This document shows positions 35,915 through 46,740 of a stretch of DNA of 64,000 nt, piece after piece (positions within the stretch are counted from its first letter, which is position 1; the number at the start of each line of letters is the position of its first letter). Made by a program: the position numbers and the translations under genes. The DNA lies in NCBI GenBank assembly GCA_033030425.1, contig JAUFSD010000003.1:930001-994000 (forward strand), written 5' to 3'. The stretch is from Verpa conica. Lineage: Eukaryota; Ascomycota; Pezizomycetes; Pezizales; Morchellaceae. The notes under the pieces were generated by a model. The model ran no database searches. It was not told where the DNA came from and saw nothing but the letters and a program-made list of their open reading frames with translations.

Positions 35915-37200
35915 ATAATACCGCAAAAAAATAAAATGGGTGTGCGGGCGTAGGCTATAGATCGTTTAGATTGGCGTCTATCTAAGGGGCTTTTATGGTA
36001 TTTTCTTTGTAAATTGTGCTGATTTCGCTTTTCCTTTTTGGATTTTACAAAAATGTTCTTTTTTCCTGGTGTTTTTACGATTTCCATGTCAGGGGGTAAT
36101 TTCTTGTGGGGAACTCGTATTGTGCTCTGGGAACGAAGAAATGGCTTTGGTATTGATAGAGGAGGAGATGAAAAATAGGGGCTAGGGCAGCGAAAGACGC
36201 GGATTTAACTTCTATGCAACCATTTTAGGGGGTATCGGGATGGGTGGTTTGGTTGTTGGGAGTCATTGATACAAAAAGTTTTTCTTTACGGTTCTGAATA
36301 GTTTAATGGGTTGCCTCTTTTATGTCTTTTCCTATTAACACTAATGTCTGGGAGGATTGGTTCTTTTCTTCTACGAAAATATTATTCTGGCTTCAATCAT
36401 TATTTTTCCTTTGGAGGCGTTGGTCTTCCCATGAGGCCACGAAACTTACCAGTGGTTCTATTGTTCATATTTATCAACGAAGTGAAGCGCATTTTTGAAT
36501 TTCCCGCGACTAATTGTCCATTATTTCATGGTGATCAATAGGTCTACTTAATACTAAATGGATCATGTGTAATCACTCGTTTACTGACTACAAGGGATTT
36601 CTAGCTATTTCACTACTTGCGTTCTACGTAGCAAAAAACTATTATATGCGTATCCTAAATGCATGTATTGAATTAATGGCGGTTGGTGGAGGATAGCACA
36701 TGTAATGAAGGCCTAGTCAGCTACACCATGAACACCGTATCACAGACACAGAAGTCAGTGGAAATGACCAAGAAAGCTGGAAATTTCCTAGAAGACCCAT
36801 TCTCTTTACTATAGGGCGTTTGGTATTATAGTTCTCTAGATTCTGTAGTAGTTCCTAGGTAGCTGATATTGCAAGGGTTTAATGCACTAGTATATCTACG
36901 GAAACAATTCACCGAGTATCTAAGGGTAGGTGTAATACTGACCTCTGTTTTTACTTGGCACTAATGGCTACTATTTTTAAAAATTCTTTATCTTAACCTT
37001 GGTATTTACGTGTTAAGTTATAAGTAGAAATACTCTAGTGAGAGCAGGTCGGACCAAATCAGAGAAGCCCAGGTAAACAGCTCTTCGCCTGCAAACATTA
37101 TAACATGGTTATTAGACTGGGCAAGTAGTTTGTATTTCTCCTGATTTCCTAACAACTGATGCTTGCCCTCCATATAGTAATGTCATTTAAGCGACTTTCT
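35915..37200. other. Convergent intergenic region after eIF4G
   Basis: Holds the 3' untranslated regions of eIF4G and of the minus-strand Ser/Pro-rich gene. It is AT-rich and no gene is recognised. Confidence 0.5.
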
Positions 37201-39220
37201 CTAGAAACATTCATTGAGTCCATCATCGTGTCCTTTAGGACTAGCTACGGGTTTTTTTTTAACCTCTCTGGAGATATTAATGCCAAGCCCTCTGACTTCG
37301 TTTGAACGATAACTCTCGCTTCTATCTGGGGATGAATGAATCTTTTCTGGAGAAGAATTAATAGAACTAGACCGAGGACCAATAGATAGTGGTTTACTCA
37401 AGTCTTCAAACATCCGGATGAGTTTAACAGGCAGAGGGCGGGGTGGAGATGTGAGCGTCGGGGATGAGCTGGCTGGGAGCCTAGAAGCTCTAGTCATGCG
37501 ACGGCCAAAAAGACGGTTGGAAGCCTCTTCAAGTGGGGTAATATTATTTTTATCTCCTAACACATCGATTTTATCCCCTAGTACCGACAGTAGTAATGGT
37601 GGTGACGGGGTCCTCATTTCAGTATATTCTATATCCGTAAGATAGTTACCATCGGTATTTTCATCTTCAGAAGCGGGAGAGCCACGAAGAAGCGGTTCCC
37701 TCTCAGAAGATTGGGACACAGGAGAAGGCTTTGTAGGCATTAGTCAGCCGGGTGAAGTAATAGGAAGGGGGTGTTTGAACTACCCAGCGCACAGCTCTTT
37801 TCGGGTCTGGTGATAGTAAAAAATTTCCATCATCTCTCCCCTCTTCGTTTACTGGCTTCATGACCTCTACACCTTTTTCTGCCCACTTTCCCATTGAGAG
37901 TTTCCACTTCTCCTCTTCGTCGCTCCGTTGTCCCGGAGATTTTGAGTCGCAGGTATTATAAGCCTCGTCAAATCCTTCCCAGTATTTAGAAAAATCATCA
38001 TCGTCAGGATCAGACTGAGCTCCCCGCTTCTCTGGCGACATTTCAAGATTTCCAAAGTTGTAATCCTCCTTTAAAGTAATGGGCGAGGCCCGAAGAGAGG
38101 GGAACTCATTTGGTGTAGGTGTCATGCTCCGTCGATTACTTTCTTCTGTACCTTGATCAATGAGATTGGCCCTTGAAGAACGATGTAATAGTCCCCATCG
38201 TTGTAATTTATTAAGGCGTGGCCGTTCAAGTGGCTCAAGGCGTGGAGTATCCATCCAATGTGGATCAATATCTGCTATTGGTTTGAAGTTTTCTATTTTC
38301 GATTGATCCTCATCTTCACTTTCTTGTTTTGCTAGTGATCCTTTCAACTTCATTTCTGCAATCAAATTCTTATATTTGCGGTTCCACCCGGTCGTCAGGG
38401 AAATTTCCTTATTATGTTCAGTTGACGGGGAACCATCCGTTTTTTTATAAGAAGAATCATTTGGTGTCAAAGCTGTGTCTGGGTCGACAATTACTCTATC
38501 CTGGAGCCTTGTGGTGAATAATTTTCTTTCAAGCTTTTGGGGAAATGTGTGGCAATCTTCAGATTGATCAATGTGTTGAACATTGTTCGTGTTCATTTGG
38601 GCCGACTCATCTATGCCCAAAACATGAGCATTCCCTATGTCATCCGCGACAAACACCCTATCAGTAGCTTCAATATTTTCTGGGCTATTTGCATTTTTTA
38701 GCCTTATTCTCAAAGAGTCATGCCTGGTTATAAGATAGCCGGTATCAGATACAGGAGAAGGCCAACGCTTAGGAGACGGTACGTATTCATCAGAGTATTC
38801 TAGCTCACCAGGAGAAAGCTCCAGTGGGCTTGGGGTGTCGCTTTTGGACGTTTGCTTTCCAACGGACCAATGAGGGGAAATATTTCTCCTAGAGAAATTA
38901 AAGAGTTTCTGTTCCGGCGTTCTTAAAAACCCTTCAATGGAGACAATACTTGCTGCTGAGCGACAGCCCGAGGATGGTGAGCCAATAATATTAGTCCGTA
39001 GATGACTACTACCAGGAACCCCAAAAGAAAGTATTGAATAGCTCCCAGCTCGTCGCACAATTGTTGTAGCGGTCTTAGGGACAGTGTTATTTGTTCCAGT
39101 AGATGATATATGGTACTTTTTCCTGGGGCTACCACTATTCAAACTTACATCTTCGGGTTCACTGAAATCAGAGATAAAGCTTTGCCGGCGAGGATGAACA
39201 GCCTTCGTTCCAAGAGACAT
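37201..39220 (-). CDS. Uncharacterised Ser/Pro-rich disordered protein
   Basis: Two exons on the minus strand, 39220-37784 and 37728-37201, join over a 55-nt intron (donor GTAGTT, branch CTGACTAAT, acceptor ACAAAG) that restores one continuous frame. From the first in-frame ATG (39220) this gives 654 residues; the frame stays open to 39310, so the true start probably lies in an upstream exon. The protein is polar and low in hydrophobic segments, with many SP/TP sites (candidate proline-directed kinase targets). Two islands look structured: HWMDTPRLEPLERPRLNKLQ and DFSKYWEGFDEAYN with KWKLSMGKWAEKGVEVM. No known domain is recognised. See the separate note on hydrophobic coding potential just upstream. 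Confidence 0.6.
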
Positions 39221-39309
39221 ATTGTAGTAGTCATTATCCTCACTACTAGTGATATCAATAGTCTGAACCTTTGAGGGCAGGGAACACTGACTAGTCAATG
39301 GAAACAAGA

Positions 39310-39620
39310 GCTAACTCCTGCTTTAGACCAATAAAGATGGCAAAGTCTTTGGCTATAGAGAGTAGGACCACCGGATAAGAGAAAAAATCCAACTCTTCGT
39401 GAGCAGCATCGTAGATGAACAAGGCAAGGCAGACTGGGGCTACCAGAACTCTTCATAGGACTTCAGATAACAGTGCTCTTCATTTTGAGGGGAAAGCAAC
39501 GTACCCAGATACCAGCAAGAACATACCACAAGAAATAAGTAAGGCTGGGAAAAGGGTTAAAAATCCAGCTAAACTGCCTAGAGATCCTATACGTAGCAAG
39601 TCATCTGGGATATCGTCCAT
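39310..39620 (-). other. Possible upstream hydrophobic exons of the Ser/Pro-rich gene
   Basis: The minus strand from an ATG at 39620 reads MDDIPDDLLRIGSLGSLAGF followed by a hydrophobic segment. A splice with donor GTATGT and acceptor GAAGAG would extend it through another membrane-like stretch (VAPVCLALFIYDAAHEELDF). Joining this to the Ser/Pro-rich frame is possible, for example GAAGA|GTTGGA to TTGACTAG|T, but unproven. If right, the gene encodes a membrane-anchored protein with a long disordered cytosolic tail. Confidence 0.3.
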
Positions 39621-40035
39621 ATCTAGCAGAATGCTCTAGTAATAATGGATGAGCGGAGAAGGATTCGGATGAAGAGAAGATGAGATTACACGGGGGCAGA
39701 AAAGAAGGAGGATGAATAGATACAGGGGTAGAAACTAGGGAGGAATTAAGTCACAGGTATTAATATGAAATAGAGGTTGTTAGTATGTTACAGCTTCCCT
39801 CTGCCTTCTGTTCACATATTATCACTCTGCCAATAGAGCCGGGTAACCAGGCCTTAAGTTAAGGCGGCTCTGTCCCTCTCTAGTTGCTAGCCGACGACGC
39901 TTGCGGAATTTGTTAAACCCCCCCAACAACAACATCATCTTCCTCCCCACACCCCCAAGCTTAACGCGCACTTATTAGCCATCTTCAACATCTCAAATAT
40001 ATCCCCTTCCTGTAACTGGAATACTGTCTTCAGAT
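39621..40035. promoter_or_regulatory. Divergent promoter region upstream of the RRM-like gene
   Basis: Promoter space between the minus-strand Ser/Pro-rich gene and the plus-strand RRM-like gene. It has a pyrimidine-rich stretch just before 40000. No gene is seen. Confidence 0.4.
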
Positions 40036-41237
40036 ATGTCTGACGCGAAATCTGTCTCTTTAGACGATATGATCGCTGAGAGTAAGCTGTTCTGCATCAA
40101 TTCACGCGTCTCCACAACTGCCAGCTGCTTACATTCACCTTTACAGATCGTCGGGCAAAAGCTTCTGAAATCGCCAGTGCGACGATGGGGAAATCCCGTA
40201 ATCAAGTCACAAGCGTACCGACAGGACCCGCGAAATTAAACGGACGAGGGAGTATAGGAAAGGTACGCCCATCAACAACCAGAAACCCCGTCATCGTCTT
40301 CCTCCATCTCCTGCCTACCACCTACCCACCTCTCCATCCCAGCCAGAATGAGAGGGAAAGGGGGGGGGGAGGGGGGAAGGAACAGCGCTGCTTAATTCTT
40401 CTTATCGTCCTCGGAATCTGAAACCTAACGGCAAGCTTTTGTTCACAGCGCGCCGCCTCCGGTAGTGGCATCGGAAATGCAGCTCTAGGCACAGGTCCTA
40501 ATGGGAAATGGGTTCATGATCTCCACCACCAAAATAATCCGTCCCGCGTATCGAAGCTCCCCACGACCCTCTCTCCTGCCATCGCCCGCTCCTTACAGAA
40601 TAACCGTCTTTTTGCTGCTCTGCACGGGACACCCACCGGCCCATCCGCAGACCTGATTCCTAGCGGCCCAAGAAACGGTCGTAGCGCCAATATCCGTGGC
40701 CAAGCCTCTGGGTTCTCAATCAAAGGTTCTGCAGGGCCATTCGTAGTCCAAGCGTCGAATTTCGCACCAGGGACGACAGCGGAGGACATTAAAATGGCCA
40801 TGCTACCACTCGGGAAGATTCTTAGCTGTATCATACTAGCTGCGAACCCCACAGTGATCTGCGAGATTGTTTTCGAGAAGAAGGAAGTCGCAGATCAGTG
40901 TATACAACAGTACAACAACCAACTTGCTGATGGTAAATATTCTTTAATACATTTATAACTTCCCTTTGTGGAGTTATGCTTACTGACACGAAAAGAAGGC
41001 CGCCTTCTACATCTTACGCTCAAGCCTGGCCCACCAGTCAGCAGGCTCATGCACCATGGAACAATCCCAAGACCATCCCCAAGAATGGCCGATCCCAATG
41101 CACAGCGCGAGGAGGCAGATCGCCAACGTAGACTCACAAATATCAGCTTCCAAGATGGGAGTTATGGTGTTAGACCCCCACCACTATACTCCGATGCTCT
41201 GGTCCAGAGGGGGCGGGGATTTAATGGTAGTCGATAA
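40036..41237 (+). CDS. RRM-type RNA-binding protein (ALY/REF-like layout)
   Basis: Four exons (40036-40081, 40147-40262, 40449-40932, 40996-41237) sum to 888 nt, giving 295 residues. The first 15 residues, MSDAKSVSLDDMIAE, resemble the short N-terminal acidic motif (LDDII-type) of Yra1/ALY mRNA-export adaptors. A basic Gly/Ser/Asn-rich region follows. A degenerate RRM covers about residues 150-235: the strand VVQASNFAPGTTAEDIKMAM, then KILSCIILAANPTVICEIVF and the terminal strand GRLLHLTLKPG. The C-terminus is Arg-rich with RGRGFNGSR. The RNP aromatic positions are weak, so RNA binding may be indirect. Intron 2 (186 nt) holds a G-rich block. Likely role: nuclear mRNA handling; confidence in the RRM is good, in ALY-like function moderate. 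Confidence 0.75.
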
Positions 41238-41748
41238 GGGATACATATATACTTTATATTTCGCGGTGAGGTTATTAGGGGGGGTGGGTTGAGAATGGGT
41301 GAAAAAAAAGAAAAAAAAGATCGAGTTCGGTTCGGCTGGTCTCAGCTCCTGCTGGAGGGATTATTTGTGTGTCTCTTATCTCTTATCTATAGGCAGAATA
41401 GATGTATGAGTCTGTGCTCCCCCTTTTTTCTTTGAGCTAGGGTTAAGTGTTTCCTACCGTTTTTTCGGCTTTTGTATAATAGTTATTATTCCCTATTCTC
41501 TACCTCCTAACCTCCGTACCGACCTCACTTCATCGATTGGAAGGGTTTTTATTACTCATTTTTTTCTTTTCCTTTCCTTTTCATAATTACATGTTTTCTG
41601 GTTTGCCGTTACTTTCTTTTTTTTATTATCCATTTATGTTTCTAGCTATAATCGTTATGATACTTATGGGACGGGAATGGGAATAACTCTGGAATTATAT
41701 CATCTACTTCCACAACTACTGCGAATTATATATGTAACTACTCCTCAT
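41238..41748. other. Convergent 3' region between the RRM-like gene and kynureninase
   Basis: T-rich 3' untranslated sequence of both convergent genes. No gene is seen. Confidence 0.5.
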
Positions 41749-43443
41749 TTAAGGGCTCGTTGGTCCCTTCTTTGCATCTAACTCTGATAAATCCATCTCC
41801 TTCCCCACCATCTCCCTTACCTTCTCTACCGCGATCTTGAGTTCCGCCACGAACGTCCAAACGTCCAAAAACGTATTATAAAGTGGACATGGTGCTACCC
41901 TAATTACATTCGGCTTCCTCTCATCTACAACCACACCTTTATCTAGCAACGCTGTAAACACAGGCATCATAAGACCATCCCTGAACAGAAGTGACAACTG
42001 TGCACCCCTTGCGTTGGGGTCAAACGGGGTCAATATACTAAATGGTTTTGGCTCATCCGGGAACTGCGTATTGAGGAGGTGCTCAAGGTATGTTGTGAGC
42101 TGTACGGACTTTGTACGGATAGCGGGCATAGTCGCGGCGCTGAAGATAGTAAGGGAGGAGAGGAGCGAGGTTAAGTCAAGTATGGAGGGGTTAGAAAGCT
42201 GGTATCCCGCTGCACCAGAGATTGCATGGAATACTGATGGTTTTAGCTGTATCCGCTATTATTACAGGGTGGTGAAAATACCATTATCCATATTAAACCT
42301 AGAGGCTCTATCGTGACCCCACCAACCCGCCAATCTATGGCGGTCCGGCGATGAGTGTTTCTCATGAACGAATATTCCAGCGATACCACCGGGACCACTA
42401 CAGAGGTACTTATAAGAGCACCACGCCGCCTGTTTTTTGTTAGCAAGTTTTTATGGTTCTAGAGGTGAGATACGTACAAAGTCAACGCCCCACTCGTGGA
42501 GGTCTAATAAGATATTGCCTACACCATGGGCAAAGTCCCAGCCTACGGTGATTCCTTTGCTTTGTGCGTAGTGTGTGATGGCTTTAATATTGAATGACTG
42601 GCCAGTGTAGTATTGCACACCTGATAGAAAGAGGACGGAGGCTGTGGATGCATTTTCGTCTATGACTTTGAAGATCTGTTGGGTAGTTAATATCGACCTT
42701 TCACCCTCTGGGAAGATTGTCACAAGGGTGTCTTTTGGGTCGAGGCCGTGCCATTGAATTTGTGATTCGACAGCGTACTGTTCCGTCAGTGTTTCTTGCC
42801 GTTTGAACATAGTTGTGGGTTGGCACCATACGTGATCACTCGGAAACGCCTTCCCCTCGATAATAATTCGGTATCTACCTTTGCCGGTCCTATCCGGTTT
42901 GTAGAAGCTCGCTAGCAGATTGTGAATATTATTCGTCAATGTCCCCATAACGGCCACTTCGCTTGGAAGTGCGCCGACAACATTGGCCATGTGTCTAGTC
43001 ACCTCTTCATCGGCGCTGACCCAAGGCCTCGAGAGTGGGTGGTTGAAGTGGCCTTGAACACCGCGAGTCGCCCATACCGTTAGTTCATCATTGATGAGAC
43101 CGCGGGTGCGTTTTGGTTGAAGACCGAGAGAGTTGCCACAGAGGTATATGCATGGATCTGAAGGGTCTTAGAGAGTTATTTTAGTATTATATTATTTGTA
43201 TGTATTTTTAGGGGAGGGCTTGGGAATACCGTTTTGCTGAGAGGGGGGTTTGGATTCTGGATGTGGGTCTTTGAGGTCGGCTTTGGAGGGGATTAGGAAC
43301 TCTTCTCTGAAGCGAGAGAGAGGGTCTGTCGAATCCATACGGAGGGCATATTCCCTGGTGCTTGATTTGGACCCTTCGGGTGTAATTCTTTTGCCGTGGA
43401 CGAAGCTGTCGAGTTGAGCTGCATTCATCTTTGAGAATATCAA
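41749..43443 (-). CDS. BNA5: Kynureninase
   Basis: PLP-dependent hydrolase of the tryptophan-to-NAD (kynurenine) pathway; cleaves kynurenine or 3-hydroxykynurenine to (hydroxy)anthranilate and alanine in the cytosol. Four exons (43443-43230, 43166-42478, 42429-42282, 42233-41749) sum to 1536 nt, giving 511 residues, or 506 from the second ATG at 43428. Seen in order: [16 protein letters not shown], the substrate/PLP loop around [17 protein letters not shown] region, [10 protein letters not shown] with the PLP-pyridine Asp, and [11 protein letters not shown] with the Schiff-base Lys near residue 308. [13 protein letters not shown] and the C-terminal small domain ([20 protein letters not shown]) follow. 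All introns are 48-63 nt, GT-AG. It is divergent from ISA2. Confidence 0.96.
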
Positions 43444-43671
43444 CTGAAAGGCTGTGAGGGCTTTGGAATAATTTAATTGGGAGTTTTTTAAAAATATCCT
43501 GACGTCTCCAGACCCCGCGTGTTTCAGTGTGGAGTGACGTTGAGCCTACTATCTCGAGATTCGGCTATACACGGGCAGGTTACTTCAACATACCACAGCA
43601 GAGGCTCTGCGGAACGAACCTCACCCACCTGCACTCCATCCACAATTCGCCCCTCTACCCAGATTACCATA

Positions 43672-44294
43672 ATGCCCCTCCATTCTCTACGGATACTCTG
43701 CTCAAACGCTGTCAACATACCACGGCGATGTCTATCTTCCCCACTCTCTCACCCTGCCACCCTCACAAACCACCTACGCTTCTCAACTACAGTATTTAGG
43801 AGGGCCGATGTCCTACTGAACCCTAGAAAAGATGAAGACGGGAACGACATGACGATAGACCTAACTCCCCGGGCAGCAAAGGTACCAAATATCTATTCTA
43901 AAAGTTAGAGGATAAGAGCCTGACTTTCCTACTAGCGTCTAAAGGAGATCCAGACAAAAGATGAAAACCCGAATCTTGCACTTCGTATCACTGTTGAATC
44001 AGGTGGGTGCCACGGGTTTCAGTATTTGATGTCGTTATCCGACAAGTTTGATGCCGAGGAAGACACGTTCGTACCCTTCGTCTGAGATGTGACAGTCCAG
44101 TGCTGATAATAGTGTGTAGTGTATTTGTTGAAGACGGTGCTAAGGTTGTGATGGATGAGCCATCATTGGAGCTGCTGAAGGGAAGTAAGATTGATTATAC
44201 AATGGAGCTGATAGGGAGTCAGTTCAAAATTGTGGATAACCCGAAGGCGACAAGCTCGTGTGGGTGTGGGACGAGTTTTGATATCAAGATGTGA
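43672..44294 (+). CDS. ISA2: Mitochondrial iron-sulfur assembly protein ISA2
   Basis: A-type Fe-S carrier for mitochondrial [4Fe-4S] protein maturation with Isa1 and Iba57. Three exons (43672-43881, 43936-44066, 44120-44294) sum to 516 nt, giving 171 residues. The first 45 or so residues are Arg/Ser/Leu-rich without acidic residues, a mitochondrial presequence ([10 protein letters not shown] ... [10 protein letters not shown]). The HesB/IscA domain shows the three cluster ligands: Cys95 in SGGCHGFQY and Cys161 and Cys163 in SSCGCGTSF. The first intron acceptor (ACTAG) gives AAK-RLKEIQ; the second donor is GTTCGT, non-ideal, but gives [12 protein letters not shown], as expected. It is 228 bp from the divergent kynureninase start. 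Confidence 0.95.
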
Positions 44295-44684
44295 GGGACA
44301 GAAATTGTTATTAGAGTTTTGTGTATAAGTATTTTATCTCTTCTATTGTGTACTATATTTGGTCGTATTTGTGTAGGTGTATTTTATGGTGTTTTTTTCT
44401 TTAAGGGTTTCTCTTAACCTTACTTGCTGTATTTATATAAAAAGGGTATAACATTAATTTTCCCGAGCCACTTAAAACTCATTTTGATCGCTTCATACTA
44501 TTTTTCATGAATATCCCATCAAAAATATCATTTCTAGCTGCAGTGATGCCTGATGATCCAAGCCCAACGCCAAGAGCCAGCAGCGAGGCTTAAACTTTAT
44601 CAGACTTTTTTTCTTATCGCACAATCCCACAACCCCACTTCCCCCACCAAACTTCATAGGCCTCTCTAAAACTCACAAAAAAAA
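44295..44684. promoter_or_regulatory. Region between ISA2 and NOB1
   Basis: ISA2 3' end and NOB1 promoter, 390 bp. The last 60 bp before the NOB1 ATG are C- and A-rich and end in nine A directly before ATG. No gene is seen. Confidence 0.5.
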
Positions 44685-46568
44685 ATGCCTGACCAACCTA
44701 TTCATGCTCTCGTCATTGATGCGGGCCCTCTCATCTCCAGTACCTCCACCACATCCCTCCTCTTACGGGCTACAAAAGTCTACACAACCCCTTCCGTGAT
44801 TGCTGAAATTCGGGATGCTGCGACAAGGTCACGCCTCGAGACGACATGGCTTCCTTTCCTCCAGCAGCGCACCCCATGTGCCGAGAGTGTTAAAATTGTA
44901 TCTGATTTTGCGAAAAAGACAGGAGATTTCCCAGTTTTGAGTGTTACAGACTTACAACTCCTGGCATTGACGTATGAACTAGAAGTGGAGGAGAATAAAG
45001 GGGACTGGAGGCTTAGAAAGGTACCAGGGCAGAAGGGGGTGAACGGACCAGTCCCCAAAAAGGAGTGTGTGAAGGAGAGTGTGAAAGAAGAGGAGAAGCA
45101 AGAGGAGAAGGGAGAGGAGAAGCAAGAGAATAAGCCAGGGAATAAGCAAGAGAACAACGAGGGGAAAGAAGGAGAGGAGGAGAAGGAGGAGGAGGAGAAG
45201 GAAGAGGTGAAGGAAGAGGTGAAAGAAGTGAATGAGGGGAATGAGGGGAATGATGAGACGAAAAGAGAGGGGGAAGGGAGAGAGGAGAATGAGAAGGTTA
45301 AGAGTGATAGGATGAAGGAGAAAAAGGAGAGGATTAAGAGAGAAAATAGAGTAAGAGTAGGAGGAGGAAAGAAGGAGGGAGAGAATGTGGAGGAAAAAGA
45401 GAAGGCGAAGAAAGAGAGCAAAGTGCTACTGAGTGGAGAGGGAAGAGAGAGAGAGAATACAGAAAAAGGGGACAGAATCGGGGGGAAACGTAGGGAAATG
45501 AGAGAGGGAAAGGAGGACGTATTCAGGGAGAGGAAGCATGTGCCAAAGGTCAAGTCGAAGAAAGATCCTTCTAAAGGAGAGAATAAACGGAAGATCAAGG
45601 AGGAGAATGCTGAGGAAGTAAAGGGGTGTTTTATAGCAGAAGGCAAAGAAGAACCCCAGGAATACTTCAACAGAGAGCCCAAAGAATTCATGGAAACCAA
45701 GGAGGAGCCTAAGGAATTCAAGCAAGAACCTAAGGAGAAGCCCGAGGAAGCCAAGGAAGAAGCCCAGCAAGAGATTAGAAAAGACACCGCAAAGCAAGCA
45801 GCCCAGGAAGTCATCAAAACTGGGACCCCCAAAGCCAATCCCCAAGTAGACAATCCAGCCTTAGAAACAGCCACTCCCGAAGAACCCAAAGCAGACGAAC
45901 AGCCCTCAGAATCCTCCACCGACGACTCTGACAATGAAGGCTGGATCACTGCCGAGAACATCCACACCCACAAGGCCAAAGACACACACACACCCAGTAG
46001 CTCCTCCACCACCAAGAAACTCTGGCCCATGGCCGCCGCTCTCGCCACAACCGATTTTGCAATGCAGAACGTCCTCCTCCAGATGAACCTCCACCTCGTC
46101 TCCCCAGGCGACCTGCAGCGGGTTAATATGGTGAGGACTTGGGTTCTCCGCTGCCATGCTTGTTTTAAGATATGCCGTGATATGAATAAACAGTTTTGCC
46201 CTTCGTGTGGTGGTGCTACCTTGATGAGGACGAGTTGCTCGACGGATAGTCAGGGTGTGTTTCAGATCCATTTGAAGAAGAATATGCAGTGGAATAACCG
46301 TGGTAATGTATACTCAATCCCCAAGACGCAACATGGGTCTGCATCAGGGAAAGGTGTGAAGAAGAATTTGATCTTGAGGGAGGATCAGGCGGAGTACCAG
46401 AGGGAAGTTAGACAGAAGGAGAGACAGAAGGAGAGGGATCTTCTGGATCCAGATTATTTACCTGGGATTTTGACTGGTGAGAGGAGGGATATGACTGGAG
46501 CGAGGCCGAGGATTGGGTACGGGAGGGTGAATCCGAATAAGGGGAAGGGTGGAAGGTCGAAGCGATAA
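44685..46568 (+). CDS. NOB1: 20S pre-rRNA D-site endonuclease NOB1
   Basis: PIN-domain RNase that matures the 3' end of 18S rRNA in cytoplasmic pre-40S particles. Single exon, 627 residues. The PIN domain starts with HALVIDAGPLI (catalytic-type Asp12) and continues through TPSVIAEIRD and LSVTDLQLLALTYELE to about residue 100. An extremely Lys/Glu-rich stretch then fills about residues 125-400. The conserved C-terminal part follows: WITAENI, FAMQNVLLQMNL, and a zinc ribbon with four Cys (CHACFKICRD ... FCPSCGG) at about 487-512. It closes with a basic tail rich in Arg/Lys and the GYGRVNPNKGKGG end. Fungal Nob1 is usually 400-460 residues, so the Lys/Glu insert makes this copy unusually long. 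The frame is intact and both ends are conserved, so it is probably functional. Confidence 0.95.
   Translation: MPDQPIHALVIDAGPLISSTSTTSLLLRATKVYTTPSVIAEIRDAATRSRLETTWLPFLQQRTPCAESVKIVSDFAKKTGDFPVLSVTDLQLLALTYELEVEENKGDWRLRKVPGQKGVNGPVPKKECVKESVKEEEKQEEKGEEKQENKPGNKQENNEGKEGEEEKEEEEKEEVKEEVKEVNEGNEGNDETKREGEGREENEKVKSDRMKEKKERIKRENRVRVGGGKKEGENVEEKEKAKKESKVLLSGEGRERENTEKGDRIGGKRREMREGKEDVFRERKHVPKVKSKKDPSKGENKRKIKEENAEEVKGCFIAEGKEEPQEYFNREPKEFMETKEEPKEFKQEPKEKPEEAKEEAQQEIRKDTAKQAAQEVIKTGTPKANPQVDNPALETATPEEPKADEQPSESSTDDSDNEGWITAENIHTHKAKDTHTPSSSSTTKKLWPMAAALATTDFAMQNVLLQMNLHLVSPGDLQRVNMVRTWVLRCHACFKICRDMNKQFCPSCGGATLMRTSCSTDSQGVFQIHLKKNMQWNNRGNVYSIPKTQHGSASGKGVKKNLILREDQAEYQREVRQKERQKERDLLDPDYLPGILTGERRDMTGARPRIGYGRVNPNKGKGGRSKR
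45060..45640 (+). repeat. Near-homopurine low-complexity tract in NOB1
   Basis: The coding strand is almost all A and G for several hundred bases (repeats of GAG, AAG, GAGAAG, GAGGAA), encoding the Lys/Glu-rich insert. The opposite strand is pyrimidine-rich and therefore shows a long spurious open frame (44780-46048). Confidence 0.85.
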
Positions 46569-46740
46569 ATTTCTTTCCTTTCAAGTTATAGATGTTTGCC
46601 TCTCTATTAAATGTATATAGGTATCTTAAGTTTTAGTTTTCTTGGTAGAATAAAAGTTTGTCTTTCTTGAATAATTAGATTCGATATTGTATCCAGAACC
46701 ACCTGCTCATATACTGCTTCATCTCGCGCCAAAAACCCCA

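Noticed and set aside
39415..39639. 74-codon plus-strand basic frame
   Set aside because: It lies opposite the hydrophobic minus-strand segment; its basic, polar composition is what an antisense of such a segment gives, and no continuation or domain is seen.
44780..46048. 422-codon minus-strand open frame opposite NOB1
   Set aside because: It is a Ser/Phe/Leu-rich shadow of the purine-rich coding strand; NOB1 on the plus strand is conserved at both ends.
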